Assembly: GCF_028009165.1 (NCBI RefSeq)
Contig: NC_079244.1
Coordinates: 3,720,001-3,784,000, forward strand
Direction of reading: 5' to 3'
From: Akanthomyces muscarius
Lineage: Eukaryota; Ascomycota; Sordariomycetes; Hypocreales; Cordycipitaceae
Length of the DNA: 64,000 nucleotides
In this document: piece after piece, positions 1 through 11,291 of the stretch
Layout: every line of letters begins with the position of its first letter
How positions within the stretch are numbered: the first letter of the stretch is position 1
Position numbers and translations under genes: made by a program
The notes under the pieces: model-generated
The model's database searches: none
Told to the model about the DNA's origin: nothing
What the model saw: only the letters and a program-made list of their open reading frames with translations

Positions 1-334
1 TTGTCTTTGGTGCCAAAGCTTAGTTTTCTGAAAAATAAAAATAAAAAGGCTCTTACAAGCCCGGACCTCATTGAGGCTTGGGGACTGCCGAATCTTAATG
101 CCACTATTGCTTATGACCATGACACATCGCAAAAATCTTATATTCTATTGCTGAACCATATTCGGAAGACACTAAAATTATCGCAAACGAGAGATCGTTT
201 CTCAGGTAAGCTACTAGGCCGTGCTAAGAAAACGCACCCTCGCCGGTGCTGCAGTCGTGATGCGTCTTGACTTTGCAGAAATTTGCGCCTTGTTAAACGG
301 AGTAATAGTGAATAGAACGGGACCTAAATCATAG
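1..334 (+). CDS. possible 3' end of an unknown gene (5' end off the window)
   Basis: The frame is open from base 1. At 206 it meets a good donor (CAG then GTAAGC), and a CTTTGCAG acceptor ends at 278. Splicing 206-278 joins exon 1-205 to exon 279-334 in frame and reaches TAG at 332-334, which would give about 85 C-terminal residues. The peptide is lysine-rich and matches no family I recognise. The base composition is more AT-rich than the firm genes and codon bias is weak. It could be a real last exon, a decayed gene or chance. Confidence 0.3.
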
Positions 335-1170
335 TGTGACACAGAAATCTGGGCTGTTATGTACGTCTAACAGGAGCGTGGATAGAGCGCACGTCAATGC
401 TTTTAAGTGATTACTAGGTTATTGTATTAGATTTGGATTCTTTTATACACAGATTCGTTGATCTGGTGAGTGGGAGAGACGTGGGAGGGTAGCGGTGGGA
501 CTTACTGACAGGAAACACATGAAACCAGAGTTTTGCGACGGCTGGTGCAGGTAAAATTTTCTTCTCTCCGGAAATGTCTCGTAGTCAATGGTCTAGAAGC
601 CTGTGCCACCAGGAGACTCGGCGTTTGATGAAGTGGAAAATGCTTGCAAAAGGTAGCGCCTGGATAACCGCTCTAGCGGCATATATGTTGTAGGGCTTTG
701 TAGATGAGCGATGTAGTGCGTTCAGATGAGATGAGTATGTTAGGTCGATGTGCTGCAATCCAAGAGGTCGCTCGCCAAATGCTGGTATATCCAAAATCTA
801 GGATCGTCCTCAGTCCATCGAGGTAGATGAAGGGGTTCGATGCAAATTGAAAAAGTGAGCTGTTGCGTTGACATCCTGGGTGCTGCCTCATGCTGGTCTT
901 CGACATCGTGTACTAGTGTACGCCGGGGATAGCAGCTGCAAAAGAACTGCAATTGTCTCGATGGGTCGGGGAAGGAAGATGTTGAAACAGATGTGAATTT
1001 TGACGCATCCTTTTTTTTCCATTGTCTCGGCCTGCTCGTCGAAGTAGACAGGTAGTGAGGCCGCTGATGGTGGGACGTTTCGAATCATTTGTGACATGCT
1101 CTCCTGAGTCCAGAGCAGATGGATCGACAAAACAGATTCGCTACTGATACTTCGATTGAGCGAAGCTCTA

Positions 1171-1474
1171 CTGGAAACAAGAACCGCCTTTCTGATTCTG
1201 ATTGCCCTTCTTCTCTTGAGAGTGGCCCAGCCCTGAGACGAAAGGGGGTGGAGAGGTGGCCTGCTGGTGGAAATAGCTGGAAATAAGAGCCCTCTTTCCG
1301 ATTCTGATTGTCCTTTTGCTATTTAGAGCGGCCTAGGCCTGAGATAAAAAGGGGGGGGGCTGCTGGTAGAAGTGGCTGGAAATAAGAGCCGTCTTTTTTA
1401 TTCTGATTGTCCTTTTACTCTTCGGAGCGGCCTGGGCCTGAGACGAAAGGGGGGGTGCCTGCTGGCGGAGGTGG
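1171..1474. repeat. three-copy tandem repeat, unit 99-106 bp
   Basis: There are three head-to-tail copies at 1171-1276, 1277-1375 and 1376-1474. Each starts with CTGGAAA(T/C)AAGA, continues through a TTCTGATTGTCCTTTT-like block and a GCGGCCTGGGCCTGAGA-like block, and ends with a G-run and GCTGGTGGAAGTGG. Copies 2 and 3 are nearly identical in length and very similar. Copy 1 is longer and more diverged. No conserved reading frame runs through all copies. Confidence 0.9.
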
Positions 1475-2153
1475 CGAGGCATTGTCATGACCCGGATGGT
1501 GGGTGCTTAGAAAAGGTAGCGCGAGCGTGCCCAACGGTTAGGCCCGTGTTCAGAGATACATGCCAGGCGGGGGCTGAGTAATCTCGTGAAGGGGGAGAAT
1601 TGTCTCCGTTGAACGCCTCGGACGGAGGCGGGACCAAGCTCTCTGGTGAAGCTTGTGGACGTAGCACCACGTCGGGAACGTGAAGACGAAGAAGGCCAGT
1701 CTTGCAGTTTCCTTCAGTGGCTCCTTGTCCGACCAGAGCAATAGTGCGACCGCACCCGTGACCTTATCCAAGGCACTCTTGACGGCATCCAGGTCGAGGA
1801 AATCGATGATGAAATCGAACGCTGCGGCCGAAAAGGCCGGGGAGGAGAAAAAAGAAGACATCAGCGATAATAGATATAGGTAACGTGAGGAGAAAGGAAC
1901 AAGAAAGAATACAGTAAAGCGTCGGGCATCGTCACATATTACCTTTGTACGGTCGAGCAACAAACATGGCAAGAACTCTCGCCATGTGCCCATTTCGGCA
2001 GACCTAATACGTTTTGCCATAGCACAAGGAAAGCAGTCTTCAATACTAGATAAGCATGGCAAGAATGGGCAGCATAGTGTAGATGAGGAACGAAAAGGAG
2101 ACTTATAAATTGACATTATAATAAGGAAAAAAACATACTTCCCGGTAAAGCGG

Positions 2154-2197
2154 CTCGGCGGCCGGCTGCCGCCCCAGACGGGCGGCACCCGGCCGAG
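2154..2197. repeat. GC-rich inverted repeat (hairpin)
   Basis: The arms CTCGG-CGG-CCGGCTGCCGCCC and GGGCGGCACCCGGCCGAG pair over about 18 bp, with one mismatch and a 3-nt bulge, around a short CAGAC-type loop. The element is embedded in AT-rich sequence. It could be the end of a decayed mobile element or a structured regulatory site. The sequence alone does not decide. Confidence 0.7.
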
Positions 2198-4066
2198 TAT
2201 CACTTCTTATAGGCGTTTAGAGATATGCTTATAAAGTACAAGTGATAAGTGCAGGTACCTGCGGACAACTCCTGGGGCTACTAGCGAGGGGGTGCTCACA
2301 AACAGGCGTGCCCGCCGCCCGAAAATAGAACTCAGGACATCGACACACAGACTGTCTGTGTAGTTGCGGCCATGCAACCAATTCTGGCTACACGCAAGTG
2401 TAACGCTACGGCTCCAACTATTTTTCTATTTCTTGATCAAGGGAGTTCTTTTATTATTCTGTGGAGTGTAGTTTGCCGGTATTATAATCCAACTCACAGC
2501 TATGAAGACGGAGAGATGAGGCTTCTAAATGTGGGAGCTATTTTCATCGCGCGCTTGCGTTCAGAATGTGTCTGTAATCGTTATCTCCAGCCTATAGATC
2601 TCGCGCAAGACAAATCTTTTCCTAGAAGGTCCGCTAGCATCATTCTGGAAGCGGTTTAAACACGCTGTGGAGCAGCATGAAGTTGCGTGTCGTCCAGGGG
2701 GATGGTCCACAAAGAGGCCGAGCAGGGTTGAGGGCTCAATGCGGGAGAGGCGTAGCCAAGAGATGGCCAGTCCTCGGTTAGTGAAGCGTCGGACCGACGT
2801 ACTGCCAGTACGTAGAGTTGACATTGCTGTGCGAAGATGCTGGGCTTGGGACAAGCTACTGGTAGCTACTGTTCAAAGGCCGGCGCGGGAACTAATGCCC
2901 CTGGCCAGTTAGTGGACTGCTTGTGAGTGGTCGATCAAATGATGGCCACAGCTACTACTGAGGCGGAGAATTATTGCTTGGAGACACCATCGCCCATGTC
3001 TTGGCCGGGAGCGTTGTTTCAACAAGGTTATCACCCAGCTATCGGCCCTTTTAAGAGGGGCGCCGAGACAGGCAGACAAAGTGCTGGGGAAATCGCTGGC
3101 CGAACGGCAATCTGGGGTGGCTATATTTGCAAAAGTGTCGAGTCGGCGACCTTTGTTCGGAGGTCCCGATGATGAGTTTTCAGTCTGAAGTCAATTGCCA
3201 ATCGGCCGGGCGTAGTCTGTAGCCGTCATATGCGGCGTCTTTAGCTGCAGATTAGCGTAAGCCACCAACATAAGGTACCTAGAACAACTGCAAGCGTGGT
3301 TTTTTTGGAGCGACATTACCTGTAAAGCTACATGTCTAATCGTAGATAATTGGGCAGAACTGACCAAATGGCGCAGACGAGGCTTTCTGTTTGGAGGATG
3401 GGAAAAGCCTGTCGGGCCGGTGCTTTCATTGGCAACCGGCAGCTGGCAGCGCGAGCCATCAAACGCCGCACACTTTAACGCCACACAAGCCAGACTTACG
3501 AGACGCACCACCGCCCTCATCAGCTTCACTATTCACGGACGACTTTGCGTCCTTTTTTTCCTCTCGCCCTACATTGCGCAGTGGGTCGGTCGAGTCAATC
3601 ATTCTAACTACGTACTAGTAGACCAAGCTACAAGCAGGCGGCGCGCCTCTGCGGCCATTGTCCCAGCTAGCTCCAGAAACCTTGTGCTCAGCTTAGCGTC
3701 ATCTCGGCAACGAGCACGATGGGCTTCTGTGGCGTCCGGAACTCGTCCGGCCAATACTCTGGGTTTGGTGCAATTCATCACAAAGACTTGGGCTCTGCGT
3801 ATGAGCAGCGACGAAGCGAGCTGCCGCGAGTTCCCTAATGCAGCTCGACTGACTTTTTCTCCTTCCTGAGATGGTGTGGAGGCAATTGGGCGAAACGCAA
3901 AGGACAGTCCACTTCTCCACGGCAAATGTTCAAGGCTAAGATTCATCGCAGCTTCAATTAGCGTGTTGATGGGATGGGCCCGAGCTTGCCTGCCATTTAC
4001 CGGACCCTACATTTGCCAGCGCTCGAGTGTGATCGAACAGCTAGCAGCATGACGATCCTCGCCCCT

Positions 4067-4080
4067 CCCCAGGTCTCCAG
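4067..4080. promoter_or_regulatory. candidate paired CreA/Cre1 carbon-repression sites
   Basis: CCCCAG and CTCCAG lie 2 bp apart, and both fit the reverse complement of the SYGGRG consensus for the fungal carbon-catabolite repressor CreA/Cre1. They sit about 210 bp upstream of the hexose transporter start. The motif is short and common, so this is only suggestive. Confidence 0.3.
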
Positions 4081-4288
4081 TTGAGCCTTCCCCCGTCTCT
4101 CGTCGCTATCGAATGTGTACATAAACAACAAGCTCGCCCCATCCGCACGCCAGTCTGCCTGTAGACACCTTCTTCTCCTAGATATGGCCCTTTCCTGTCT
4201 ATGAGCATCTCGTCTCGTTCATAGCATCGTCCTACAACCTACGCGCTCCTAGAAGTCTCACCTACTCGTTTTCGTCTCGACCACAGTC

Positions 4289-6017
4289 ATGGGGTTTCTA
4301 CGCAAGGCCTCCCTCTCCAAGCCGCAGCATGAGGTCGGCAAGACATGGCCGGCAATTGCTATGGGCTTCTTTGTCGCCTTTGGTGGTGTTCTTTTTGGGT
4401 ACATTCGATGCACTGCCTTCTACCGCTCGACAAAGCTAACACTGGCTGCAGCTACGATACGGGAACCATTAGCGGAATTATTGTGATGCCATTCTGGAAG
4501 CAACAGTTCAGCACAGGCTACACCGACTCCGACGGACCTAACATTACTACCTCGCAGGAATCGGCCATTGTCTCTATTCTTTCTGCTGGTACTTTTTTTG
4601 GTGCACTGGCCTCACCGTTCCTGGCCGATTACTTCGGTCGGCGTCCTGGTCTCATAATCTCTACTTGGGTCTTTAACTTGGGTGTCATCCTGCAGACTGC
4701 TGCCACGTCTATTCCCTTGTTCCTCGCTGGTCGTTTCTTTGCTGGTTTTGGAGTCGGCTTGATCTCTGCACTGAGTAGGTCTGCCTCACCCTCGATCACG
4801 TCGATTTGCTAACTTTTGCTCTAGTTCCGCTGTATCAGTCCGAGACAGCGCCCAAATGGATTCGTGGTGCCATTGTCGGTGCCTACCAGCTCGCAATCAC
4901 GATTGGTCTATTGCTCGCCGCCGTTGTCGACAATGCGACGGCCCAACGCAATGATAGTGGAAGCTACCGAATCCCGATTGCCGTCCAATTCGCGTGGTCC
5001 CTGATCTTACTCGTCGGAATGATCCTTCTCCCCGAGACCCCCCGTTATCTGATCCGCGCCAACAAGATGGACAAGGCCGCCAAGGCTCTAGGTCGAATCC
5101 GCCGCCTTCCGGCCGACCACCCCGCTGTCGCCGAGGAGCTGCATGAGATCAAGGCCAGCCACGACCACGAAATGAGTCTTGGAGCTGGGACTTCGTACCT
5201 CGACTGTTTCCGCCATCCAGTGCTCAAGCGCCAGCTCACCGGCTCTGCTCTGCAGGGCCTGCAGCAGCTCACCGGCATCAATTTCATATTTTACTACGGC
5301 ACAAAATACTTTCAAAACTCTGGAATCCACAACCCATTCATTATTCAGATGATCACGTCTGCCATCAACGTTGTTTCGACGATTCCAGGCCTCTACGCGA
5401 CGGATAAATGGGGTCGTCGTCCTCTGTTGCTCTTTGGCGCGATTGGCATGTGCATTTCGCAATTTATTGTTGGCATGTGCGGCACATTTTCGACGGGCCA
5501 GAACCCTGAAAACGGGGATATCTATTCGACGAATGATGCAGGCCAAAAGACGGCTGTAGCGTTTGTGTGCATCTACATTTTCTTCTTTGCGTCGACGTGG
5601 GGTCCGTTGGCATGGGTGGTGACTGGCGAAATCTTCCCTCTGAAGACGCGTGCCAAGTCTATCAGCATCACGACGGCGAGCAACTGGCTGCTCAACTGGG
5701 CTATTGCTTACTCCACGCCGTACCTTGTCAACTGGGGCAAGGGATCTGCAAACTTGCAGTCGAAAATCTTTTTCGTTTGGTTTGGTGCCTGCTTCATCTG
5801 CATTGCCTTTGTCTACCTATTCATTTACGAGACAAAGAATTTGACGCTGGAGGAGGTTGACCTGCTTTACGAAGATGTCAAGTTTGCACCCAAGTCGACA
5901 TCGTGGACCCCACCGACAGAGAGCTGGCAACAGCGGGCTAGTATTGCCGCTCAAGGGGCGGAGAAGGCCAAGGGCGAGAATGTCGAGAACATTGAGAAGC
6001 CGACTGAGATTGCTTGA
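4289..6017 (+). CDS. MFS hexose (glucose-type) transporter
   Basis: Three exons (4289-4398, 4452-4774, 4825-6017) encode 541 residues. The introns (53 and 50 bp) carry GCTAAC branch sites, and splicing restores the FGYDTGTISG motif at residues 36-45. The protein is a plasma-membrane sugar porter with 12 predicted membrane segments. It shows the family signatures: GRR after TM2 (99-101), PETPRYL (214-220), QQLTGINFIFYY (291-302), a second WGRR (340-343) and a C-terminal ETKNLTLEE block. The FASTWGPLAWVVTGEIFPLK stretch is typical of fungal glucose permeases, including the RCO-3/HXT-type group. Substrate preference cannot be read from sequence, and a sensor role is possible. It lies 1.9 kb upstream of a same-strand secreted alpha-glucosidase, and CreA-like sites precede it. 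The family call is firm, the substrate is inferred. Confidence 0.95.
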
Positions 6018-7940
6018 GAATATATGGATGTTTGGGTGTCTGAGAAGCGAAGGCCAAAGACTTGTGCGTATGTGATGATTGGTATTACTAGAGGCACGTG
6101 TCTTTGTCGTAATTTGGTTAAATGATGTTGTGCCTGAAATTTTATTGAGAATGGATAATCAATAATGATAAAGCGTTTGAGCGATGCTGGCAGTATGTTT
6201 GGCGATCCATGATGCTTCCCATTTCGATTATTCAAGTCCTTGTGAGGTGACGCATGGACGTCTCACGCCATGTGCCGAGTTATCTAGTATCTTCCAGGCA
6301 TATGCAACATTTATGAAGACAACAGCGCGGGGGGAAAGGCCAAGGGCCGAAGCGTCCATTACAATTCAGATATGCCGTTTTCATGGCATAGCCAGCAAAG
6401 ATGGCTCTGTTGAGCCGCGTCGTCTCCGTCTACCGACCCTACCCTAGAAACGCGGCGGACATGGTGTCCCACTCGCGCCACTGGAAAGCGCAAGAAGCAT
6501 GCCGGACCGACAAGCCCAGGAAATTTGGAGAAGCAAGGGCCGCTAGTTGGTTAACTTTGAACGACCTTGCAAGGCCAGCTCGGTGCTCCACCAGCTCGCA
6601 GATCGACAAGCCATGTTCCGCCGTTGCCCGTCAACAAAAGACGCCGCGCAGAGTATTGGCCGAGTGCACGATGGCACAGCTGCAGCCACCTGTGGGCTGA
6701 TTTTTGTGACGGGGAGAGAGATGTGAACAGCTGCGCCGAAGCAGGACCGAGGAGGACATGCCACGGGATACCTTGCTGGTAGAGCAACTCGAAGCGGTAC
6801 GGCGGTTGGTGGTGAAGCCCAATGGGCTAACCTGGTCGTCAGGGACGGAGCTCACGAGTTGGTTTGGACGAGGTACTCTGGCACTCTGGGTCGTGCGTCA
6901 GGACCCAAGCGGCAAATGCACACCTTGTTCATCCAATCTTGTTCAAACCCCGCGGGACAAGTTGCTTACCAGGAAAGGGAAACTTGTTTGCTCGACAATA
7001 GAGTATTCGGCCCTTCTGGTTAACAGCGCAGGGCCTCATCGAATGAGCTGTTCCCCGGTAGCCCACCAGGGCCCCAAGTTATTAGCGTGCAAGAAGCCCC
7101 GGCCAGTTTAGTTATGGTGGCGTCGTTTGTCGGGACAGGACCGCCGCTGCAGAAAAAAAGGACGATGATTGAAAATGCGACGCTGCCTGTAAATGGCCCC
7201 AATTGAATTGAAAAGTCGAGTTGCATAGGAAGAGGGGGGAAGAAAGCCATGCCTGAATTTATCCGTCTACTGGTATTGAAACATGGCGTGGACTGGTCAT
7301 GTCGTCCCCCGGATTCCGCCGTTGCTCGAGCCATTCTCATCAGCATCGCAAGCCACATTTGAATCGCCCGCGCGGGGAGGCTGGGGTAACTCAACTACAA
7401 GGTACGCCTCTTAGGCAGTTGCGTTACTGGCTGGTGTAAATCGAGCCAACCCATCCCGCACCACAGCGGAACTTGGGCGAAGAAAAGGCACTGCCGTACC
7501 CATTGCGGTCATCATGAGGCAACACAATGCTCAATTAAAAATCCAACGTTAGCTCAGCATTGGCTCTAGTTACTGCAAGCCGTCATTCTTCTCCTCACTT
7601 GCCCGCAACGAGATGAGCCGTCTGGGGCGGCAGCTTCAAGACCCCAAGACTAACTTGACCCCACCAGTTTAGCTGCATGACGGTCGTCTGTCTCCGCCCT
7701 TCCGTGTTGTCGCTTTTCTCGCGTCCTTGTGTCCGTACCTTGTAAGCTACTTTTGCTTGGCTACTGCAGGAGTTCTCGACCTCTCCGGGGGTTGAGACAA
7801 ACGACAAGGGGAATACCCATTGCCGGACCCGGTGCCTTTTTCTCTCTCGGCGTTGGCGACGGGATATAAGACATTGGCCCCTCCCCGGACTTTTGCTCCC
7901 ACCCCCAACCTCATCTCATCTCCAAAGTCACCATTTGACA
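6018..7940. other. intergenic region, 3' flank of transporter and alpha-glucosidase promoter
   Basis: No gene is supported. Overlapping ORFs of 117 codons (+, 6758-7111) and 124 codons (-, 7020-7394) have no recognisable domain. The last 600 bp are the likely alpha-glucosidase promoter, with CreA-type hexamers (for example CTCCGG and CCGGGG around 7783-7790) and a TATA element. Confidence 0.6.
7865..7870 (+). promoter_or_regulatory. candidate TATA box of the alpha-glucosidase gene
   Basis: TATAAG lies 71-76 bp upstream of the ATG at 7941 and is followed by a C/T-rich tract, the usual arrangement for a highly expressed fungal gene. The transcript start was not determined. Confidence 0.5.
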
Positions 7941-10780
7941 ATGAGATTCTGGCCAAGTGTGCTCCTCGCGGGGCTGGCCTCTGACGCCGCCGCCGCCACC
8001 ACCCTGCTCTCCCGCGCAGACACCAGCAACAGCGGTGCCCTCGACAAGTGCCCCGGCTACAAGGCCTCCAACGTGCAGACGACAGACTCGGGCCTGACGG
8101 CGGAGCTGTCCCTCGCCGGCGCCGCGTGCAACGTCTACGGCGACGATCTCGAGCATCTCATTCTGCAAGTCACCTACGAGACTGGTGAGCTCCCCTTCCA
8201 CCCATCTCTCTCCAGCAACGACTGACCGTCCAAGACAACCGCCTGCACGTCAAGATTCAGGATGCCGGAAACCAAGTCTACCAGGTCCCCGAGTCCGTCT
8301 TTGCGCGCTCGTCGGCCAAGTCGGCCGCGTCCGCGAGCCGCCTGCGCTTCGACCACACCGCGTCGCCCTTTTCCTTCACCGTCGCCCGGCGCGACACGGG
8401 CGAGGTCCTGTTCGACACGTCGGCCGCCGCGCTCGTCTTCGAGACGCAGTACCTGCGCCTGCGCACCGCCCTGCCCGCGGACCCGTACCTGTACGGCCTC
8501 GGCGAGCACTCGGACCCGTTCCGCCTCAACACCACGGCCTACATCCGCACGCTCTGGAACCAGGACAGCTTCGGCATCCCCAACGGCGCCAACCTCTACG
8601 GCGCGCACCCCTTCTACCTCGAGCAGCGCGACAAGGGCGCCCACGGCGTCCTGCTGCTCAACTCCAACGGCATGGACGTCATGATTGACCAGGACGCCGC
8701 CGGGGCGCAGCATCTCGAGTACAACACGCTCGGCGGCGTGCTCGACTTTTACTTCCTCGCCGGCCCGGGCCCCGTCGACGTCGCCAGGCAGTACGGCGCC
8801 CTCGCCGGCACGCCCGCCATGCAGCCGTACTGGGGCCTGGGCTACCACAACTGCCGCTACGGCTACCAGGACGCCTTTGAGGTCGCCGAGGTGGTGCACA
8901 ACTACAGCGCCGCCGGCATCCCGCTCGAGACCATGTGGACCGACATTGACTACATGGACCGCCGCCGCGTCTTCTCCCTCGACCCGCAGCGCTTCCCGCT
9001 CGACAAGATGCGCGCGCTCGTGTCGCACCTGCACGCGCGCGACCAGCACTACGTCGTCATGGTCGACCCGGCCGTCGCCTACCAGGACTACCCGCCGCTG
9101 CACCGCGGCGTCGAGCAGAACGCGTTCCTGCTGCGCGCAAACGGCTCCGCCTGGATCGGCGTCGTCTGGCCCGGCGTCACCGTCTTCCCGGACTGGTTCG
9201 CCGAGACGGCCGACGGGTACTGGACCAACGAGTTCAGGCTCTTCTTCGACAAGGATGCCGGCCTTGACATTGACGCCCTCTGGATCGACATGAACGAGCC
9301 CAGCAACTTTCCCTGCAACTTTCCCTGCGACGACCCGTACGCGGCGGCCAAGGGATACCCGCCGCCCGCGCCGCCCGTGCGGGAGCCGCCGCGGTCGCTT
9401 CCCGGCTGGCCGTGCGAGCTGCAGCCCAGCGGCTGCAGCAAGCGCAGCATCGATGCCTCTGCCATCTTTGAGACGACCAACCCCAACGTCGCGCCCAACG
9501 TCAACACCGACGCCATGATCCTCCCTGCTCGTGCCGCCGCCGCCGGCGACCAAAAGGGCCTGCCGGGCCGGGACCTGCTGTTTCCCAAGTACGCCATCCA
9601 CAACAAGGCCGCGTACCAGGACTCGTGGAACGCGGACCACGGCGGCATCTCCAACCACACCGTCAACACCGACGTCGTGCACCAAAACGGCCTGGCCATG
9701 TACGACACGCACAACATGTACGGCTCGCTCATGTCCATTGCCTCGCGCGAGGCCATGCTCGCGCGCCGCGCCGGCCTGCGCCCGCTCATCATCACCCGCA
9801 GCACCTTTGCCGGCGCCGGCAGCAAGGTCGGCCACTGGCTCGGCGACAACCTCTCGACGTGGCAAAAGTACCGCGAGTCCATCCGCGGCATGCTCGCCTT
9901 TACCGCGCTCTTCCAGTTCAACATGGTCGGCTCCGACGTCTGCGGCTTCTCCGGGACCACGACCGAGGAGCTGTGCGCGCGCTGGGCGACCCTCGGCGCC
10001 TTTTACAGCTTCTACCGCAACCACAACGAGTACGGCACGCCGGGCCAGGAGTTCTACCGCTGGCCGAGCGTGGCGGCGGCCGCCAGGAAGGCGATTGACA
10101 TCCGCTACCGCCTCATGGACTACTTCTACACGGCCATGCAGCGCGCCGCCGCCGACGGCACGCCGAGCATCGCGCCCGTCTTCTACCACTACCCCGAGGA
10201 CAAGGCGACGTGGGCGCTCGAGCTGCAGTACTTCTACGGCCCGGGCATCATGGTCGCGCCCGTCACGGAGGAGGGCGCCACCAGCGTCGACGCGTACCTC
10301 CCCGCCGACAACTTCTACGACTGGTACACGCACAAGGTCGTCCACGGCGGCGGCGGCGCGCACACCTTTTCCGACGTCGACGTCACCACCATCCCGCTGC
10401 TGATCCGCGCCGGCGTCGTCATCCCGCTGCGGGAGAGATCCGCCAACACCACGACGGAGCTGCGCAGGGAGGCGTTTGAGCTGCTCGTCCCGCTCGACGA
10501 GCACGGGACGGCCGCGGGCGAGCTGTACGTCGACGACGGCGTGTCGGTCGCGCAGCGGACGGGCGGCGTCACCGACGTCAGGTTCAGCTACGGCGAGGGC
10601 GTGCTGAGCATCAACGGCACGTTTGCGGTGGATGCGCTGCCGAGGATCACAAAGGTCACGGTCCTGGGCGAGGACTGCAAGACCAAAAAGGCCAAGCGTG
10701 GCGCGTCAGAGGATGGCAGGCGGAGCAGGTCCGTCAAGGTCGACATTTCGCTCAACGAGGCCAGCAAGACCAAGATTTAA
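7941..10780 (+). CDS. secreted alpha-glucosidase, glycoside hydrolase family 31
   Basis: Two exons (7941-8184, 8235-10780) encode 929 residues, normal for the family. The 50-bp intron has a CTGAC branch site, and its removal gives YETDNRLHVKI, a conserved N-terminal stretch of fungal GH31 enzymes. A signal peptide (MRFWPSVLLAGLASDAAA) predicts secretion. The enzyme should release alpha-D-glucose from non-reducing ends of maltose and short alpha-glucans with retention of configuration. The nucleophile is Asp433 in WIDMNEPSNF and the acid/base is Asp619 in HWLGDN. The start has a good context (A at -3). The gene is very G/C-rich at third positions, which creates long shadow ORFs on both strands. 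Its neighbour upstream is a hexose transporter, suggesting coupled hydrolysis and uptake. It converges with the caspase-like gene. Isomaltase or transglucosidase preference cannot be resolved from sequence. Confidence 0.97.
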
Positions 10781-11291
10781 CGTGCATGCGGTATACAGGG
10801 TAATGAACACAGAATACGATATACACAGCTAGCAGATAATACACTTGCAACGTCTGACGATATAAATGGCCAACGGGCACAGAACATGGTGTATGCACAG
10901 GTAGCAACAAGACAAAGTAAACGTTTTTTTTTTCGGTGCATCATGCACGCAGTCTGTATGTACATCATTGCGGGGGTAATAATAACCTGTTAACTAAAAA
11001 CGATACGGCAACGCCAGGTTGCTCAAGTATATAGACAAAGAATATAAAATCCAAAAAAAAAAGAAAAAGGCAGAGAAAAAAAAAAGAAAAGTCTTGCCCA
11101 ACCACGCCAATGTAAATGCACAAGTATAACGATAGCAATTCGACAGAATTCCAACCCTTGATAGGCGTACAATAAAAAAACGACATATGCAATGTTATAA
11201 CGGGGAAAACGAAACCATTGCGTAAAGGAATATGTAACAAGATGGGGGGTTAGTTGCCGAATATGGCTGCAGAGAAAAAATTCGGCCAAAT
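10781..11291. other. convergent intergenic region (two 3' UTRs)
   Basis: This separates the stop codons of two convergent genes. It is AT-rich and has A/T runs (poly-A near 11056-11086) that could serve 3'-end formation in both directions. ORFs here are T-rich artefacts of those runs. Confidence 0.6.

Larger units (their letters stand above)
335..4288. other. intergenic region with tandem repeat and hairpin, no supported gene
   Basis: No gene is supported here. The stretch holds a three-copy 100-bp tandem repeat (1171-1474) and a GC-rich inverted repeat (2154-2197). A 217-codon minus-strand ORF (1550-2203) and a 149-codon plus-strand ORF (3420-3869) lack recognisable domains and coding-like codon use. 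The last 300 bp are pyrimidine-rich and contain an ACATAAAC element near 4118, as expected for the promoter and 5' UTR of the downstream transporter. Confidence 0.6.

Noticed and set aside
1550..2203. 217-codon minus ORF
   Set aside because: No recognisable domain, and the N-terminal part is the hairpin at 2154-2197. The length is compatible with chance over this much non-coding DNA.
8174..10504. 776-codon minus-strand ORF opposite the alpha-glucosidase, plus 290-codon ORFs in other frames
   Set aside because: Shadow of a very G/C-rich third-position gene. The product is repetitive Val/Gly/Arg/Ala without domains.
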